DNA of 64,000 bases from Acidobacteriota bacterium (GTDB lineage: Bacteria; Acidobacteriota; Terriglobia; Terriglobales; Acidobacteriaceae): assembly GCA_013289795.1 (NCBI GenBank), contig JABCZH010000013.1, forward strand, positions 62,001-126,000, given 5' to 3'. A model generated the notes under the pieces. It saw only the letters and a list, made by a program, of their open reading frames with translations. It ran no database searches and was not told the DNA's origin. Shown piece by piece: positions 24,344-35,384 of the stretch (its first letter is position 1; each line of letters opens with the position of its first letter). Made by a program: the position numbers and the translations under genes.

Positions 24344-26035
24344 TTAGTCTCGAACCCCATCCATAAACGCCCGCAGTTTCCGCGACCGCGATGGATGCCG
24401 CAATTTCCGCAATGCCTTAGCTTCGATCTGTCGAATGCGCTCGCGAGTGACCGCAAACGACTGGCCGACCTCTTCGAGCGTATGCTCGCTGCCATCTTCC
24501 AGGCCGAAGCGCATTTTGATGACTTTCTCTTCGCGCGGAGTCAGCGTACGCAGCACCTGGCCAGTTTGGTCTTTCAAATTGACATTGATGACCGCTTCCG
24601 CCGGCGAGACGACCGCGCGGTCCTCGATGAAGTCGCCCAGATGCGAATCTTCTTCTTCGCCTATCGGAGTCTCCAGCGAAATCGGCTCCTGGGCGATCTT
24701 CAGCACCTTGCGGACTTTTGCCACCGGAATATCCATCCGCTTGGCGATTTCTTCCGACGTAGGCTCGCGCCCCAGTTCCTGCACCAGTTGTCGTGAGGTG
24801 CGGATCAGCTTATTGATGGTCTCGATCATGTGGACCGGGATGCGAATCGTACGCGCTTGATCAGCAATTGCACGAGTAATCGCCTGCCGAATCCACCACG
24901 TGGCGTAGGTCGAGAACTTATAACCGCGCCGGTATTCGAATTTGTCCACAGCTTTCATCAAGCCGATGTTGCCTTCCTGAATCAGATCCAGGAATTGCAG
25001 GCCGCGGTTGGTGTACTTCTTGGCAATCGAAACCACCAGGCGGAGGTTGGCCTCAATCAGTTCCCGCTTGGCCTGCTCCGCATCCATGTCCCCCTGGATG
25101 ATTTCGCGCTGTGTGCGCTTGAGTTCCTGAAAGGAAACCCCGGCTTCGACCTCCAGCTTTTCAAGCTCGGCACGAATCGCCCGCGACTGCCGCCGGTATT
25201 CCTTGCGCTGATCTTCGCTGCGAGTGGCGTCCGCCTTCTTCTCAAGGTTCTGCGACTGGCGGTCGAGCGAGCGCATAGTATCGACCGTCTTATTGACCCG
25301 GTCGATCAGCCGCTTGCGCTCGTTATTGGTGAACCCCAGTTTGCGAACGCACAACGAAACCGCCACAATGGCCCGCGCCAACGCGATACGGTAGCGCCGA
25401 TAGTCTTTGGGCCGCTTCTTCTGAGAGACCGTTGCGAACTTTTCAATGAGCTGGCCGGCTTTTTTGTAAGCCTTGGCCAGAGCGTCAATCTTGCCGGTGA
25501 ATTCCTTCAGGCGGTTTTGCAGGATCTCATCGGTGATTTCTTCTTCGTCGAAGGTAACCACTTCCTTGATGGAGCGGACACTCTTCTTGAGATCCTCGCC
25601 CAGCCCCAGCAGTTCATTGATCACAATCGGCGAACGCGAGAGCGCCTTCAAGACGCGGATTTGCCCACGCTCGATCCTCTTGGCGATCTCAACTTCGCCT
25701 TCGCGCGTAAGCAGTGGGACGGTGCCCATCTCGCGCAAATACATGCGGACCGGATCGTTGGTTTTTTCAAGAGCCCCAGGAGTCAGGTCGAGTTCAACAT
25801 CCTCGCCGGCCTCATCTTCGTCAAATTTCTTGTCGAGCGCCGCGGAAGGGAGCTTGGGCCCCTCGAGCACATCGATGCCCTGCGTTCCAATGGTGGTCAG
25901 CAGATCGTCCAGGTCCTCAGGAGAATGCACATCATGAGGGATAAGGTCATTGACCTGCTCATACGTCAAATATCCCTTCTCTTTGCCGGTATCGATCAGC
26001 TTTTTAATATCGTCGTACTTGTCATCAAGAGCCAA
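24344..26035 (-). CDS. rpoD: RNA polymerase primary sigma factor RpoD (sigma70)
   Basis: 563 aa. Region 1.1 opens the protein ([23 protein letters not shown]) and an acidic stretch precedes region 1.2 ([21 protein letters not shown]). The non-conserved helical insert spans about residues 150-300. Regions 2.1-2.4 include [17 protein letters not shown], then the promoter-melting and -10 recognition segment with [15 protein letters not shown]. Region 3 follows, then region 4.2 with [22 protein letters not shown] for -35 recognition. As the housekeeping sigma it should recognise the consensus-like promoters found in this window (for example 46380-46407). Downstream of dnaG, as in the classic dnaG-rpoD operon, with a 215-nt gap. 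Confidence 0.97.
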   Translation of the reverse strand: MALDDKYDDIKKLIDTGKEKGYLTYEQVNDLIPHDVHSPEDLDDLLTTIGTQGIDVLEGPKLPSAALDKKFDEDEAGEDVELDLTPGALEKTNDPVRMYLREMGTVPLLTREGEVEIAKRIERGQIRVLKALSRSPIVINELLGLGEDLKKSVRSIKEVVTFDEEEITDEILQNRLKEFTGKIDALAKAYKKAGQLIEKFATVSQKKRPKDYRRYRIALARAIVAVSLCVRKLGFTNNERKRLIDRVNKTVDTMRSLDRQSQNLEKKADATRSEDQRKEYRRQSRAIRAELEKLEVEAGVSFQELKRTQREIIQGDMDAEQAKRELIEANLRLVVSIAKKYTNRGLQFLDLIQEGNIGLMKAVDKFEYRRGYKFSTYATWWIRQAITRAIADQARTIRIPVHMIETINKLIRTSRQLVQELGREPTSEEIAKRMDIPVAKVRKVLKIAQEPISLETPIGEEEDSHLGDFIEDRAVVSPAEAVINVNLKDQTGQVLRTLTPREEKVIKMRFGLEDGSEHTLEEVGQSFAVTRERIRQIEAKALRKLRHPSRSRKLRAFMDGVRD

Positions 26036-26250
26036 GACGGATTTTCCTCAAGGCGTCCCCAACGGAAGGACGCAAATAGTCGTTTTTAGCGGTGGGAACG
26101 TGGGTTGGCGGAACCTAGCGCCGACACAAACTTTCAGAGTATAGCATGAGATTGGTGAAAACCCCAGTGTTCGAGTAGTTGCCGCTGTCCTATCTCCCTC
26201 GCCGCTAATAACTTAGATGGCGGAACCGGCATTTAAGTTTCAACCCCGAT

Positions 26251-28149
26251 CTACGCCGCCGGGGGAGCGGCGCCTTCTTCCATCAGCCCGGCATCCATCA
26301 GCGCGCGCTTCAGGCGGATCTTCTCCTCCAGCAGAGCCTGTAAGCGGCCCGGTTCCTGGCTTCGTTTGGCGTTCAATTCCTGTTGAACTCCTTCGAGCTT
26401 GCGCCGAATGTGCATCCTCCGTAGGGCTTTCACTGCTCCTTCGAGGCGATCTGCGGTCAGTTCCTCGGCTTCTTTCATGAGGATGGAGGCCAGCAGATTG
26501 CGCTCGCCATCGGAAAGGGGCAATGACATTGCATCGGCAGAATCGGACGCCGACAATAGGGTCTCGATCAGTGACTCTGTAGCCAATCCGTGATGAAGGG
26601 GTTCATTCCGCAAGACGAATTGCGCCTGCCGCGCCGGGTCGAATTCTTCATCCACACCGTCTCGCGAGGAAATGTGTTGCTCGGAGGTCATTTCCCGGGC
26701 CGAAGTCAGGGCACGGACAAGAATCTTCTCCGCGTCCGTTACCTGAGATTCAGCCGGCGATTTCAGCGCGGCTGCCGAACGGTTGGTTCCCGCATGCTTC
26801 AACTCTTGCCGCAGCACGGCAGAATCAATGTTTAGCTTCTGCGCGATCTCGCGGGTCAGTTCGTCGCGCACAATCCGGCTGGGGACCTGCTGGATGTGCG
26901 GCAGAAGATAGTTCACTGCTTTGACTTTGCCCTCGCCACTGCGGATGGGGAACTGCGCGCGGGCGCGGTCGATCAGATAAGTAAAGTAGGGCTGGGAATT
27001 TCGCAGCGCTTCGGCGTAGGCGTCTTTGCCCTTGCGGCGGATGAATAGGTCGGGATCGAATCCGGTTTCGAGGGTCAGCACCTTGATCTGGAATTCCTCC
27101 TGCACCAGCAGGCCGAGCGTGCGCTCGGTGGCTTTCGCCCCGGCGGTATCAGGATCGAAATTCACGACCACATTCTTGCTGAAACGCCCCAGCAGCCGGG
27201 CCTGAAGTTCGGTGAAAGCGGTGCCCGAACTGGCAATCACGTTGTGGAACCCCACTGCGTAAACCGAAATGCAATCCATCTGGCCTTCGACGAGGATGGC
27301 GTAATCCAGTTTGCGCATGGCTTCTTTGGCGTGATCGAGGTTGAACAACACCTTCGACTTGGAGTAGACCGTCGTCTCGGGAGAATTCAGATACTTGGGG
27401 CCGGCCTTTTCGTCGGTGGCCAGTGTCCGTCCGGTGAAGGCGATCACCCGTCCGCTTTCGTTTGAGATGGGGAACATCACCCGATTGCGGAATTTGGAGT
27501 ACATAGACGCCGTCGTTGGCCGGTGAGACCCGGTCGTTGGTCGTTGGTCGTCGGTCGTTGGCTCCGGCTGAGAGCCTTCTTTCCACGAAAACAGGCCGCT
27601 TTCTCGCAACACATCTTCATCAAACTCACCCTTGAGGCGATCTTTGAGCAGGAAGCCGGAATCGGGTGCGTAGCCGATGCGGAATTCTCGGATCATCTCT
27701 TCGTTCAATCCGCGTCCTGTCAAGTATTCGCGTGCACGTGCCCCTTCGGGCCGCCGCAGGCACTCCTGGAAAAACCCGCAGGCACGCTCCTGGACTTCGA
27801 GCAGCACGGTGCGAAGCTTGGCGTCCCGGGCTTCCGCCGGACTGCTGTATTCCATCTTCGGCAGCGCGATCCCCAACTTCTGCGCTACCGCCCGGACAGC
27901 CTCCGGAAATGTCACGTTCTCGATCTTCTGCACGAAGCTGAAAACATCGCCTGAGACGCCGCACCCGAAGCAGTGAAAGAACTGCCGCGTCGCATGAACC
28001 GAAAACGACGGCGTCTTCTCGTTATGGAACGGGCAAAGCCCGGAGTAGTTCTGCGCCCCGGCTTTCTTGAGCTTGACGTAATCGCCGACGATGCGGACGA
28101 TGTCCGCTTGCTGCTTGACGGTTTCCTTGAAATCGGCGGCTTCAGTCAT
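26251..28149 (-). CDS. dnaG: DNA primase DnaG
   Basis: 632 aa. The N-terminal CHC2 zinc domain has CPFHNEKTPSFSVHATRQFF and HCFGCGVSGDVFSF (C-x2-H...C-x2-C). The Toprim core has YAILVEGQMDCISVYAVGF and VVNFDPDTAGAKATERTLGLL. The C-terminal helicase-binding region (about 440-632) ends in a helical tail (AKRSQEPGRLQALLEEKIRLKRALMDAG). A ~20-residue Ser/Thr/Pro-rich insert lies near residue 210, after which the RFRNRVMFPI motif resumes. It makes RNA primers for DNA synthesis with DnaB, which is also in this window. Upstream partner of rpoD. Confidence 0.96.
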   Translation of the reverse strand: MTEAADFKETVKQQADIVRIVGDYVKLKKAGAQNYSGLCPFHNEKTPSFSVHATRQFFHCFGCGVSGDVFSFVQKIENVTFPEAVRAVAQKLGIALPKMEYSSPAEARDAKLRTVLLEVQERACGFFQECLRRPEGARAREYLTGRGLNEEMIREFRIGYAPDSGFLLKDRLKGEFDEDVLRESGLFSWKEGSQPEPTTDDQRPTTGSHRPTTASMYSKFRNRVMFPISNESGRVIAFTGRTLATDEKAGPKYLNSPETTVYSKSKVLFNLDHAKEAMRKLDYAILVEGQMDCISVYAVGFHNVIASSGTAFTELQARLLGRFSKNVVVNFDPDTAGAKATERTLGLLVQEEFQIKVLTLETGFDPDLFIRRKGKDAYAEALRNSQPYFTYLIDRARAQFPIRSGEGKVKAVNYLLPHIQQVPSRIVRDELTREIAQKLNIDSAVLRQELKHAGTNRSAAALKSPAESQVTDAEKILVRALTSAREMTSEQHISSRDGVDEEFDPARQAQFVLRNEPLHHGLATESLIETLLSASDSADAMSLPLSDGERNLLASILMKEAEELTADRLEGAVKALRRMHIRRKLEGVQQELNAKRSQEPGRLQALLEEKIRLKRALMDAGLMEEGAAPPAA

Positions 28150-28303
28150 GAGTGGAAAGCGCTTCGCAGGAATTGTGGGCCAGAGAGTGGCTAAAGGGAA
28201 TATAGCAGGGGTGGTTTGCTGTGGAGAAGCTGTGCAAGACAGGATTTAGCAGTTAACCTGGGCGGAAAACTTGGCGGAGTATCGATTTTGTCCCATAACT
28301 TTC

Positions 28304-30748
28304 TTACACCCTTAACTCCACCACCGTAGCCCCACCTCCACCTTCATTCTGCGGAGGCTCGGTCACCGACTCCACGTGCGGATGCTTCTGTAAATACTGC
28401 CTCAGGGCTTTGCGTAGAATCCCCATGCCGCTGCCATGGACCACGCGCACGCGGGGCAATCCCGCGAGGAACGCTCGATCCACAAACTTTTCGACTTCGC
28501 GTGTGGCGTCGTCCACGTTGTGGCCGATTACGTTGATTTCCGATGGAACACTTTGATCCTCACTCTCGAGCGAAACCGAGATGCCTCGCGCCCTCGCCGA
28601 CTTCACTGGAGACTCGGCCGCCCGCGCCAGCACTTCGGCAATATCATCGCGGGCGATCTTCATTTTCATCGACCCGACTTCGACTTCGAAGTGATTGTCG
28701 TCAATGCGGCGGGCGACGACTGCGGGCCGTCCCATGGATTTCAGCTTGACGGTATCGCCTTCCGACACATGTTTGACGAGCTGTGGCGTAGCGTCAGGAT
28801 CGTCACGGTCGGCTCCTGTAGTGTGCGCCACCACCGCAGAGTCAAACTGCTCGCGGAATTCACGGCGCAACTTCGAGATTCGCCGTTCCGCCTCTTTCGA
28901 TACTTTCTGCGCGGCAGCACGGTCCTGAATAGCGCCGACCGATTCCCGCGCGTGATACTCGAAGTCGCGCAGCAGGGTGGCCAGCTTCTGCTCCATCTCT
29001 TTGATCTTGGCTTGCTGATCCCTCTTACCCTCGGCGGCCAGGCGAGATATCTCGCGTTCGAGTTCTTCTTCTCTAGTCCGCAAGCGCAAACGCTCGGCTT
29101 CGGCTTCGCGCAGTTCTGCATGCAGCTTGTCCAGGAATTGACCAACGTCGCGCGCTTGAGATCCAAGCTTTGCTCGGGCGGCATCAATGATCGAGGAATT
29201 CAATCCCAGGCGCTGAGCGATGTTGATCCCAGCCGAAGCACCGGGCACGCCGATCTTCAATTCATAGGTCGGCTGCAAGGTGGCTTCGTTGAATCCGACC
29301 GAGGCGTTCAGCACCCCTGCCGCGTTCGCGCCGAAGACTTTGAGCGACGTATGGTGGGTGGAAATGATGGCGATACATCCGAGGCTGCGGAAATGTTCCG
29401 CAATGGCTACTGCCAAGGCTGCGCCTTCCTCGGGGTCGGTGGCGGAGCCGAGTTCGTCCAGCAATACCAAAGAATCCGCGGTCGCAGTGTGCGAGATGAA
29501 GTCAATATTGGTGACATGAGCGGAGAACGTCGAAAGATTCTGCTCGATGGATTGATAGTCGCCGATATCGGCCAGCACGGCGTCGAACAGCGGCAACTCG
29601 GCACGATCGGCGGGCACGGGAAGCCCGGATTGCGCCATGAGCGCAAGCAATCCTACCGTTTTCAAGGCAACCGTCTTGCCGCCCGTGTTGGGCCCGGTGA
29701 TAACCAGTTCCCGCCTGGCGTTTTCCTCGAGACCGCCGAGTTCGAGGCTGATGGGGACAAGCCGCCCACCCTTTGCTCTGAGATTCCTCTCCAGCAACGG
29801 ATGCCGCGCTTTGTGAAGCAGAATGTTGTGAGCTTCGCTCAGCACCACGGCAACGCAGTTGTAATCCTCGGCGAAGCGAGCCTTGGCAAACTGCAGTTCC
29901 AGTTCAGCGAGCGCGTCGGACGCCGCACGGATGGAGTCCGCATGTTCGCCGATACGGCGGGTCATCTCCAACAGAATGCGATGAATCTCAGCTTGCTCTT
30001 CATCCAGCAAGCGGACCAGCTCATTGTTTTGTTCGATGGTCTCGAGCGGCTCGACAAAGACCGTTTGTCCGCTGGAACTGGCGCCGTGGACCACGCCCTG
30101 GACGCGCCGTTTCTGCTCGACCTTCACCGGGATTACGAATCGCTCGCCACGGATGGTGATGAGTTCGTCCTGGACCGTCCCTCCTTCGGCGAGCCTCCGC
30201 AAATAGCCACGCAGCGATTCCTGAATCAGACGCCGTTGTTTCTCCATCTCGCGACGGATGCGGGCGAGCTCGGGAGAAGCCTTGTCGTCGAGCGTGCCAT
30301 CGGGAAGGATTTTGTTGCGGAAGCCGCGCAGAAAGTCGGTGAAATTGGTAATTCCAGAGGAAAGGCTGGCGACTGCGCGCCATTCCCCCCTCATGGCTGC
30401 CGGCGGGTTGAGCGAAATCTCCCGCCACTCCGAAGCGCGTTCCACGACCAGGATCACGTCGCGAATTTCAGTGGTCTCAAGCGCAGCCCCGGCGATCCGC
30501 GATTTCTGCAGGTGGGTGTTGATTTCAAGCAGACCGGAGAAATCGAAACCGCCTCCGACGCGGCGGAACTCGCGAACCTCGGTGGTGAGCTGTTGTTGAT
30601 GCTGAATCCAATCTCGATCGCCCGACGGCGCCAACGCCGCAATGGCCTTGCGTCCCAGCGGGGAAGACACGTAGCCGCGCAGCATTTCCAGTAGCGAGTC
30701 GAATTCCAGCACGCGAGCGCTGCTGTGGGGGACTGATTGCGGCGGCAT
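28304..30748 (-). CDS. mutS2: Endonuclease MutS2 (MutS-family ATPase with Smr domain)
   Basis: 814 aa. It lacks the MutS mismatch-binding domain, starting with the lever/core region. Walker A GPNTGGKT is at 352-359 and the signature DEFSH-like region is present (ISHTATADSLVLLDELGSATDPEEG). Between ~530 and 640 lies a coiled-coil segment (EAERLRLRTREEELEREISRL). The C-terminal Smr nuclease domain has NVIGHNVDDATREVEKFVDR and RVVHGSGMGILRKALRQYL (HGxGxG). MutS2 acts on collided ribosomes or recombination intermediates depending on species. It lies 155 nt upstream of dnaG. Confidence 0.96.
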   Translation of the reverse strand: MPPQSVPHSSARVLEFDSLLEMLRGYVSSPLGRKAIAALAPSGDRDWIQHQQQLTTEVREFRRVGGGFDFSGLLEINTHLQKSRIAGAALETTEIRDVILVVERASEWREISLNPPAAMRGEWRAVASLSSGITNFTDFLRGFRNKILPDGTLDDKASPELARIRREMEKQRRLIQESLRGYLRRLAEGGTVQDELITIRGERFVIPVKVEQKRRVQGVVHGASSSGQTVFVEPLETIEQNNELVRLLDEEQAEIHRILLEMTRRIGEHADSIRAASDALAELELQFAKARFAEDYNCVAVVLSEAHNILLHKARHPLLERNLRAKGGRLVPISLELGGLEENARRELVITGPNTGGKTVALKTVGLLALMAQSGLPVPADRAELPLFDAVLADIGDYQSIEQNLSTFSAHVTNIDFISHTATADSLVLLDELGSATDPEEGAALAVAIAEHFRSLGCIAIISTHHTSLKVFGANAAGVLNASVGFNEATLQPTYELKIGVPGASAGINIAQRLGLNSSIIDAARAKLGSQARDVGQFLDKLHAELREAEAERLRLRTREEELEREISRLAAEGKRDQQAKIKEMEQKLATLLRDFEYHARESVGAIQDRAAAQKVSKEAERRISKLRREFREQFDSAVVAHTTGADRDDPDATPQLVKHVSEGDTVKLKSMGRPAVVARRIDDNHFEVEVGSMKMKIARDDIAEVLARAAESPVKSARARGISVSLESEDQSVPSEINVIGHNVDDATREVEKFVDRAFLAGLPRVRVVHGSGMGILRKALRQYLQKHPHVESVTEPPQNEGGGGATVVELRV

Positions 30749-30796
30749 AAGAAATTAATGTTACAGGAAGCGCGGAAAACCGCCGCCGTGACTAGA

Positions 30797-32569
30797 TCAA
30801 TTCGCCGTTGTGGGTAAGCTCGAATTGTTCTTTACCTTGCTGGCCGCCAACTCCGGCCCGGCGATGGGGAGGCGGAGAACGAATACGGCGCCGCCCTCCG
30901 GCCGATTGTGACAAGCGATCTCGCCACCATGGTCTTGCATCACGCCGTAGGTGGCGCTCAAGCCCAGTCCGGTACCCTTGCCGACAGACTTGGTGGTGTA
31001 GAAAGGATCAAACACACGCTCCGGCTCCAGGATTCCAGGTCCAGAGTCGGAGAAATTTAGGACAACTGCATTGTCTTCACATCTGGCGCTGACCCACAAG
31101 GTTCCGCCGTTGGTTTCCTGCAGTGCGTCCATCGAATTACCGATGATTTCCAGGCAACATTGCAGGAGTTGGTTGGAATTGCCCCATACGCTTGGCAGGA
31201 TGGGAGCAATCGTACTGTGCACGCGAATGCCCTTAGTTTGCATTTGCAGCATTTTCATCTGCAACGACCGTTGCAGGAGCGGGCCTACCTCAATGAGCGT
31301 CTTCTCAGCCGGCGCCTGTTGGGCAAAACTCAACAGGCCGGAGAGCAGGTCGCGAGTGCGCCGGGCTTGTTGCCCGATCTTCTGTGCCATCGTCACTTGG
31401 GAGGGATCCAGTTCCTGGTTGGCGGCGAGTAATTCTGAGTACCCCAGAATCGCCGCCACTGGGTTGTTAATCTCGTGCGCCGCCCCGGAGACCAGTTGGC
31501 CGAGCGATGCCAGCTTCTCTTTCTGCACCAACTGGGTTTGTAGTCGTCTCAGACTCTCCAGGCTCTTACCTGATTCTTCCAGCAACCGCATCAATTCGCG
31601 ATCCAGCACGTATTGCCGCAGGAACACGAAGCCACCCAGGACCAGCATCGCAGCCAAAGTCACCAGCAGCCGGAAATGGCGAATGGGCGGCGGGGATGGA
31701 TCCAAAAACTGCGACCAGAATCCAATCACCGGCAATGACAGAATCGCCAGCATCGCTAGGCGGGGTGAGAGCGCCAGCCATTTGCTGCTGGGAGGCGCCG
31801 CCGATTCCTGCACCGGCTTCAAATCGCGCGCCATCAGTCCGGCGAAGATCAACCAGCACATCGAACTTACCAGCGGAATGTCATACCAGCTGCCAGTGTA
31901 GTATTGATCGCGAGTAATTGCTGCGTTGATCTCCTCTGAGCTCCAGGTGTATAGGCCGGCAGCGATGAAAAGGTTCCAATAAACCTTCTTCCACGGACCG
32001 TGAACATTTGTGGTCAGCAGCCCCAAAGCTGTGAGCAGAACCAGGTTTTCAAAGAGGTAGAGCAAGTCATAGTTCTGGTTGTAGGCTGACGGATTCAAGA
32101 TGACATACTGGCTGGGGAAAACCGTGAAAGCATACAAGAACACCCACCAGATCAGAAGCATCAGAAAATTCAGGGTGCTGAAGTAGAGCTTTTTTTCGCC
32201 CTGCGGACGATGCGGACGCAGGGCCACCGCCGCCATGAAAGGGACGATGTGAATAAATAGAATGACGTCCCCGAAAAAAGGCTCCGGCACCTCCCGCCGG
32301 AGGATTACTTCGAAGACCGTCCAAACCCCCAGACTTGTCGCCCACAGGCAACACCCGACAGCCATGAGTAGCCAGAACCCACGGGATTCGCCGCGGCTGG
32401 AGACTGCGTTTGAGGCCATTAACCCGGTGGCGACCGCGACCAGCAGCAACTGGGTAATGTCTCCAAAGGCGGTTAGAAAGTGGCTGTGAGGGATATTGAG
32501 CGCGGCCATTGCGCAGGTCAAAATCAGACCGGCCGTCAAGACTACCCACACATGCCTCTTCCAAGTCAT
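30797..32569 (-). CDS. Membrane-bound sensor histidine kinase
   Basis: 590 aa. Residues 1-320 contain about eight or more hydrophobic helices forming an N-terminal membrane sensor of unknown ligand. A short coiled linker (LMRLLEESGKSLESLRRLQTQL) leads to the HisKA domain with phospho-acceptor His365 in SGAAHEINNPVAAILG. The HATPase domain has the N box (LEIIGNSMDAL), G1 (FSDSGPGI) and G2 (GKGTGLGLSATYG) motifs, so it is complete. No response regulator gene is adjacent, so this is an orphan kinase. It lies 49 nt after (downstream of) nothing on its own strand and diverges from hemB. Confidence 0.92.
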   Translation of the reverse strand: MTWKRHVWVVLTAGLILTCAMAALNIPHSHFLTAFGDITQLLLVAVATGLMASNAVSSRGESRGFWLLMAVGCCLWATSLGVWTVFEVILRREVPEPFFGDVILFIHIVPFMAAVALRPHRPQGEKKLYFSTLNFLMLLIWWVFLYAFTVFPSQYVILNPSAYNQNYDLLYLFENLVLLTALGLLTTNVHGPWKKVYWNLFIAAGLYTWSSEEINAAITRDQYYTGSWYDIPLVSSMCWLIFAGLMARDLKPVQESAAPPSSKWLALSPRLAMLAILSLPVIGFWSQFLDPSPPPIRHFRLLVTLAAMLVLGGFVFLRQYVLDRELMRLLEESGKSLESLRRLQTQLVQKEKLASLGQLVSGAAHEINNPVAAILGYSELLAANQELDPSQVTMAQKIGQQARRTRDLLSGLLSFAQQAPAEKTLIEVGPLLQRSLQMKMLQMQTKGIRVHSTIAPILPSVWGNSNQLLQCCLEIIGNSMDALQETNGGTLWVSARCEDNAVVLNFSDSGPGILEPERVFDPFYTTKSVGKGTGLGLSATYGVMQDHGGEIACHNRPEGGAVFVLRLPIAGPELAASKVKNNSSLPTTAN

Positions 32570-32804
32570 GGCTATGCAACATTCTATGGGGTGGCCGCCA
32601 CCTGCAGAAGACTCCAGCCGAACCCAGGGTTACGTTGGTACCGGCATCTTCTACTCCGGACGGTGAATGCGTCTCAGAGATCCGGTGCTGATGGAAAAGC
32701 GTGAAATCCCTCAGTACCAGAGATCCAGTAGCAGGCTTCGGCGAAGTGGCTCTGCTAGAATCGTGCCATACGCGACCAGCGACTGGCTGGTCGGAAGTGC
32801 CCCC

Positions 32805-33833
32805 ATGGCCTTTCCTGCAACCCGTCTCCGCCGTCTGCGCCAAAGCGAGCCGTTGCGCGCCATGGTGCGTGAAACCCGGCTTTCGCCGGCTTCCTTGGTT
32901 TACCCCATGTTCGTCTGTCCGGGAGAAGGCGTGCGAAGGGAAGTTTGCTCTATGCCTGGTGTCTTCAATCTCTCGGTGGACGAAGCCGTCAAGGAAGCGC
33001 GGCAGACGCATACGCTGGGGGTGCCGGCGATTATCCTCTTTGGCCTGCCGGAGAAGAAAGACGAGGTAGCCACCGGCGCGTGGGCCGAAGATGGCATCGT
33101 GCAGCAGGCGGCGCGCGCCATCAAGCGCGAGGTGCGCGATGTGGTCATCATGGGCGACGTCTGCCTGTGCGAATACATGTCTCACGGACATTGCGGAGTA
33201 GTTCGTGCCGCTCATCCGCAGTCCTTAGGCGCGGCGGTTGCCGTTCCAGCGGCGATTTCCGCGGATTACGAAATCGTAAACGATGCCACACTTGAGCTCT
33301 TGGCGCGAACATCGGTTTCGCTGGTTCGCGCCGGTGTGGATGTGATTGCCCCTTCCGACATGATGGATGGACGAGTGGGTGCGATCCGCAAAGCTCTCGA
33401 CCAGGCGGGGCTGATCAACACGCCGATTCTTTCCTATGCGGCCAAGTTTGCCTCCGGCTTTTACGGACCATTCCGCGAAGCCGCCGATTCCGTCCCACAG
33501 TTCGGGGACCGCCGGTCTTATCAAATGGATGGAGCCAACCTGCGTGAGGCCATTCGTGAGATCGAACTCGACATCGAAGAAGGCGCCGACATGATCATGG
33601 TGAAGCCGGCGCTGCCCTATCTCGATGTGATTGCCGCGGCCCGGGAACGTTTCGACTTGCCTCTGGCCGCCTACCACGTCTCCGGCGAATACGCGATGAT
33701 CGAAGCCGCCGCGCGCAACGGTTGGATCGATCGCGATCGCGTGATGATGGAATCGCTGACCTCGATCCGCCGCGCCGGAGCGGGGATTATCCTTACTTAT
33801 TACGCCAAGGAAGCGGCTCGGCTGCTGGGCTAG
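32805..33833 (+). CDS. hemB: Delta-aminolevulinic acid dehydratase (porphobilinogen synthase)
   Basis: 342 aa from the ATG at 32805; the frame is open upstream but lacks family residues. It condenses two 5-aminolevulinate molecules to porphobilinogen in haem synthesis. The two active-site lysines are Lys214 (SYAAKFAS) and Lys267 ([12 protein letters not shown]). The metal site is [15 protein letters not shown] with Cys120, Cys122 and Cys130, so this is a zinc-type enzyme. Cytoplasmic. It is followed after ~92 nt by the dihydrolipoyl dehydrogenase gene. Confidence 0.96.
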   Translation: MAFPATRLRRLRQSEPLRAMVRETRLSPASLVYPMFVCPGEGVRREVCSMPGVFNLSVDEAVKEARQTHTLGVPAIILFGLPEKKDEVATGAWAEDGIVQQAARAIKREVRDVVIMGDVCLCEYMSHGHCGVVRAAHPQSLGAAVAVPAAISADYEIVNDATLELLARTSVSLVRAGVDVIAPSDMMDGRVGAIRKALDQAGLINTPILSYAAKFASGFYGPFREAADSVPQFGDRRSYQMDGANLREAIREIELDIEEGADMIMVKPALPYLDVIAAARERFDLPLAAYHVSGEYAMIEAAARNGWIDRDRVMMESLTSIRRAGAGIILTYYAKEAARLLG

Positions 33834-33925
33834 TGATGTGCTGCCAGCCGTTTTGCCAATCGTCGGCCCCCGTCTAGAATCAAAAGTTAACCCTTAATCA
33901 TCTCTTCATAGCGAGGAGTACTCCT

Positions 33926-35341
33926 TTGCCTGAAATCGTTTATGACATTGCCATCATCGGCAGCGGGCCGGCCGGATACACCGCGGCCATTCGTGCGGGA
34001 CAATACGGACTGAAAACCGCCTTGATCGAGAAAGACGGTTTCCTCGGCGGAACTTGTCTGCACGTCGGCTGCATTCCCACCAAAGCCCTGCTGTTCAACG
34101 CCGAGTTGTGGGACCACTTAAAGGAAGCCAAAGAATTCGGCATCGAAGGCGTGGACGCGCGCAAGCTGAACTGGACGGCCATTCAAGACCGCAAGGCAAA
34201 GATCGTCACCAAACACGCCAAGGGCCTTGAGTTCCTGATGCGCAAGAACAAAGTTGAAACCATCAAGGGCTATGGAAAGCTCACTGGCCCGGCGCAAAAC
34301 GGCGTTCTCACCGTCGAAGTTACCAACGACGGCAAGGCCACCCAGCTGAAAACCAAGAACGTCATTCTGGCCACCGGTTCAGAAGCCCGGATGATTCCTG
34401 GCCTCGAAGCCGGCTCCAAGGTGCTTACGAATATCGAGATTCTTGGATTAAAAGAGCTCCCCAAGTCTCTTGTGATCGTAGGCGGCGGGGCCGTGGGCGT
34501 CGAGTTTGCCTCGATCTACCGGTCGTTTGATGCAGAAGTAACAATCCTGGAAATGCTGCCACGCCTGGTTCCGATTGAAGACGAAGATGTCTCGAAGGAA
34601 CTCGCCCGCGTCTACCGCAAGCGTGGCATCAACTTCCATACCGGCGCCAAGATGGAGAAAGTTGAACAAACCAAGTCAGGAGTCGCAGTTACCTTTAGCG
34701 CAGAGGGCAAGCAACAGAAGATCGAGGCCGAGAAGATCCTGATCGCCGTCGGCCGCAGGCCGCGGACTGAAAACATCGGCCTGGAGAAGACCCGTATCAA
34801 GCCCGACCGCGAATTCATCAAGACCGATAGCTGGATGCAGACTGCCGAACCCGGAGTCTATGCCATCGGCGACATTGTGCTGGGGACGCCGCAACTGGCA
34901 CACGTCGGCGCAATGGAGGGCATTGTGGCGGTGACGAAGATTGCCGGCAAGAAGGGCAAGCCAATCAATCCCGAGCACATCCCCAACGCGACCTATTGCC
35001 ACCCCGAAATCGGCAGCGTGGGTCTCACCGAGTCCAAGGCCCGGGAAGCGGGATACAACCTCAAAGTTGGCAAGTTTCCCTTTACTGCCAACTCGCGGGC
35101 ATCGATTGTCGGCCAGCACGAGGGCTTCATTAAGATCGTTTCCGACGCCGACTACGGCGAGATTCTCGGCGTCCACATCATCGGCCCGCAGGCGACAGAA
35201 CTAATTGCCGAAGCCGTGACTGCCATGGAAGCCGAAGCCACGGTCGAAGATCTGATGTGGACGATTCATGCCCATCCCACCCTGGCCGAGGCCATGCTCG
35301 ACGCATCGAACAGCGTGTACGGAATGGCGATCAACGCATGA
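33926..35341 (+). CDS. lpdA: Dihydrolipoyl dehydrogenase (E3)
   Basis: 471 aa. The start is a TTG at 33926, supported by GAGGAG 7 nt upstream. FAD-binding GSGPAGYTAAIRAG is at the N-terminus. The redox disulfide GGTCLHVGCIPTK has the C-x4-C pair, and the NAD-binding GGGAVGVEFASIYRS lies near residue 190. The second FAD motif YAIGDIVLG and the C-terminal catalytic HAHPTLAEA (His-Glu pair) complete the enzyme. It reoxidises dihydrolipoamide on the E2 subunits of 2-oxoacid dehydrogenases. It opens the lpd-lipB-pdh gene block. Confidence 0.97.
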   Translation: MPEIVYDIAIIGSGPAGYTAAIRAGQYGLKTALIEKDGFLGGTCLHVGCIPTKALLFNAELWDHLKEAKEFGIEGVDARKLNWTAIQDRKAKIVTKHAKGLEFLMRKNKVETIKGYGKLTGPAQNGVLTVEVTNDGKATQLKTKNVILATGSEARMIPGLEAGSKVLTNIEILGLKELPKSLVIVGGGAVGVEFASIYRSFDAEVTILEMLPRLVPIEDEDVSKELARVYRKRGINFHTGAKMEKVEQTKSGVAVTFSAEGKQQKIEAEKILIAVGRRPRTENIGLEKTRIKPDREFIKTDSWMQTAEPGVYAIGDIVLGTPQLAHVGAMEGIVAVTKIAGKKGKPINPEHIPNATYCHPEIGSVGLTESKAREAGYNLKVGKFPFTANSRASIVGQHEGFIKIVSDADYGEILGVHIIGPQATELIAEAVTAMEAEATVEDLMWTIHAHPTLAEAMLDASNSVYGMAINA

Positions 35342-35342
35342 A

Positions 35343-35383
35343 AATCAAATCTGCGTTCATCTGCGTTGATCCGCGGCGAAGGT
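35343..35383. repeat. Dispersed repeat fragment before lipB
   Basis: A CTGCGTTCATCTGCGTTGAT-type segment followed by CCGCGGCGAAGG, directly before the TTG start of lipB. Related to the tails of 20351-20411 and 24281-24341 and to 38779-38811. Confidence 0.55.
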
Positions 35384-35384
35384 T

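Noticed and set aside
28436-30694. Very long open frame opposite mutS2
   Set aside because: Shadow of the GC-rich mutS2 coding strand; no ribosome site or recognisable domain. The same holds for the long frames opposite dnaB, rpoD and the 386-aa envelope protein.
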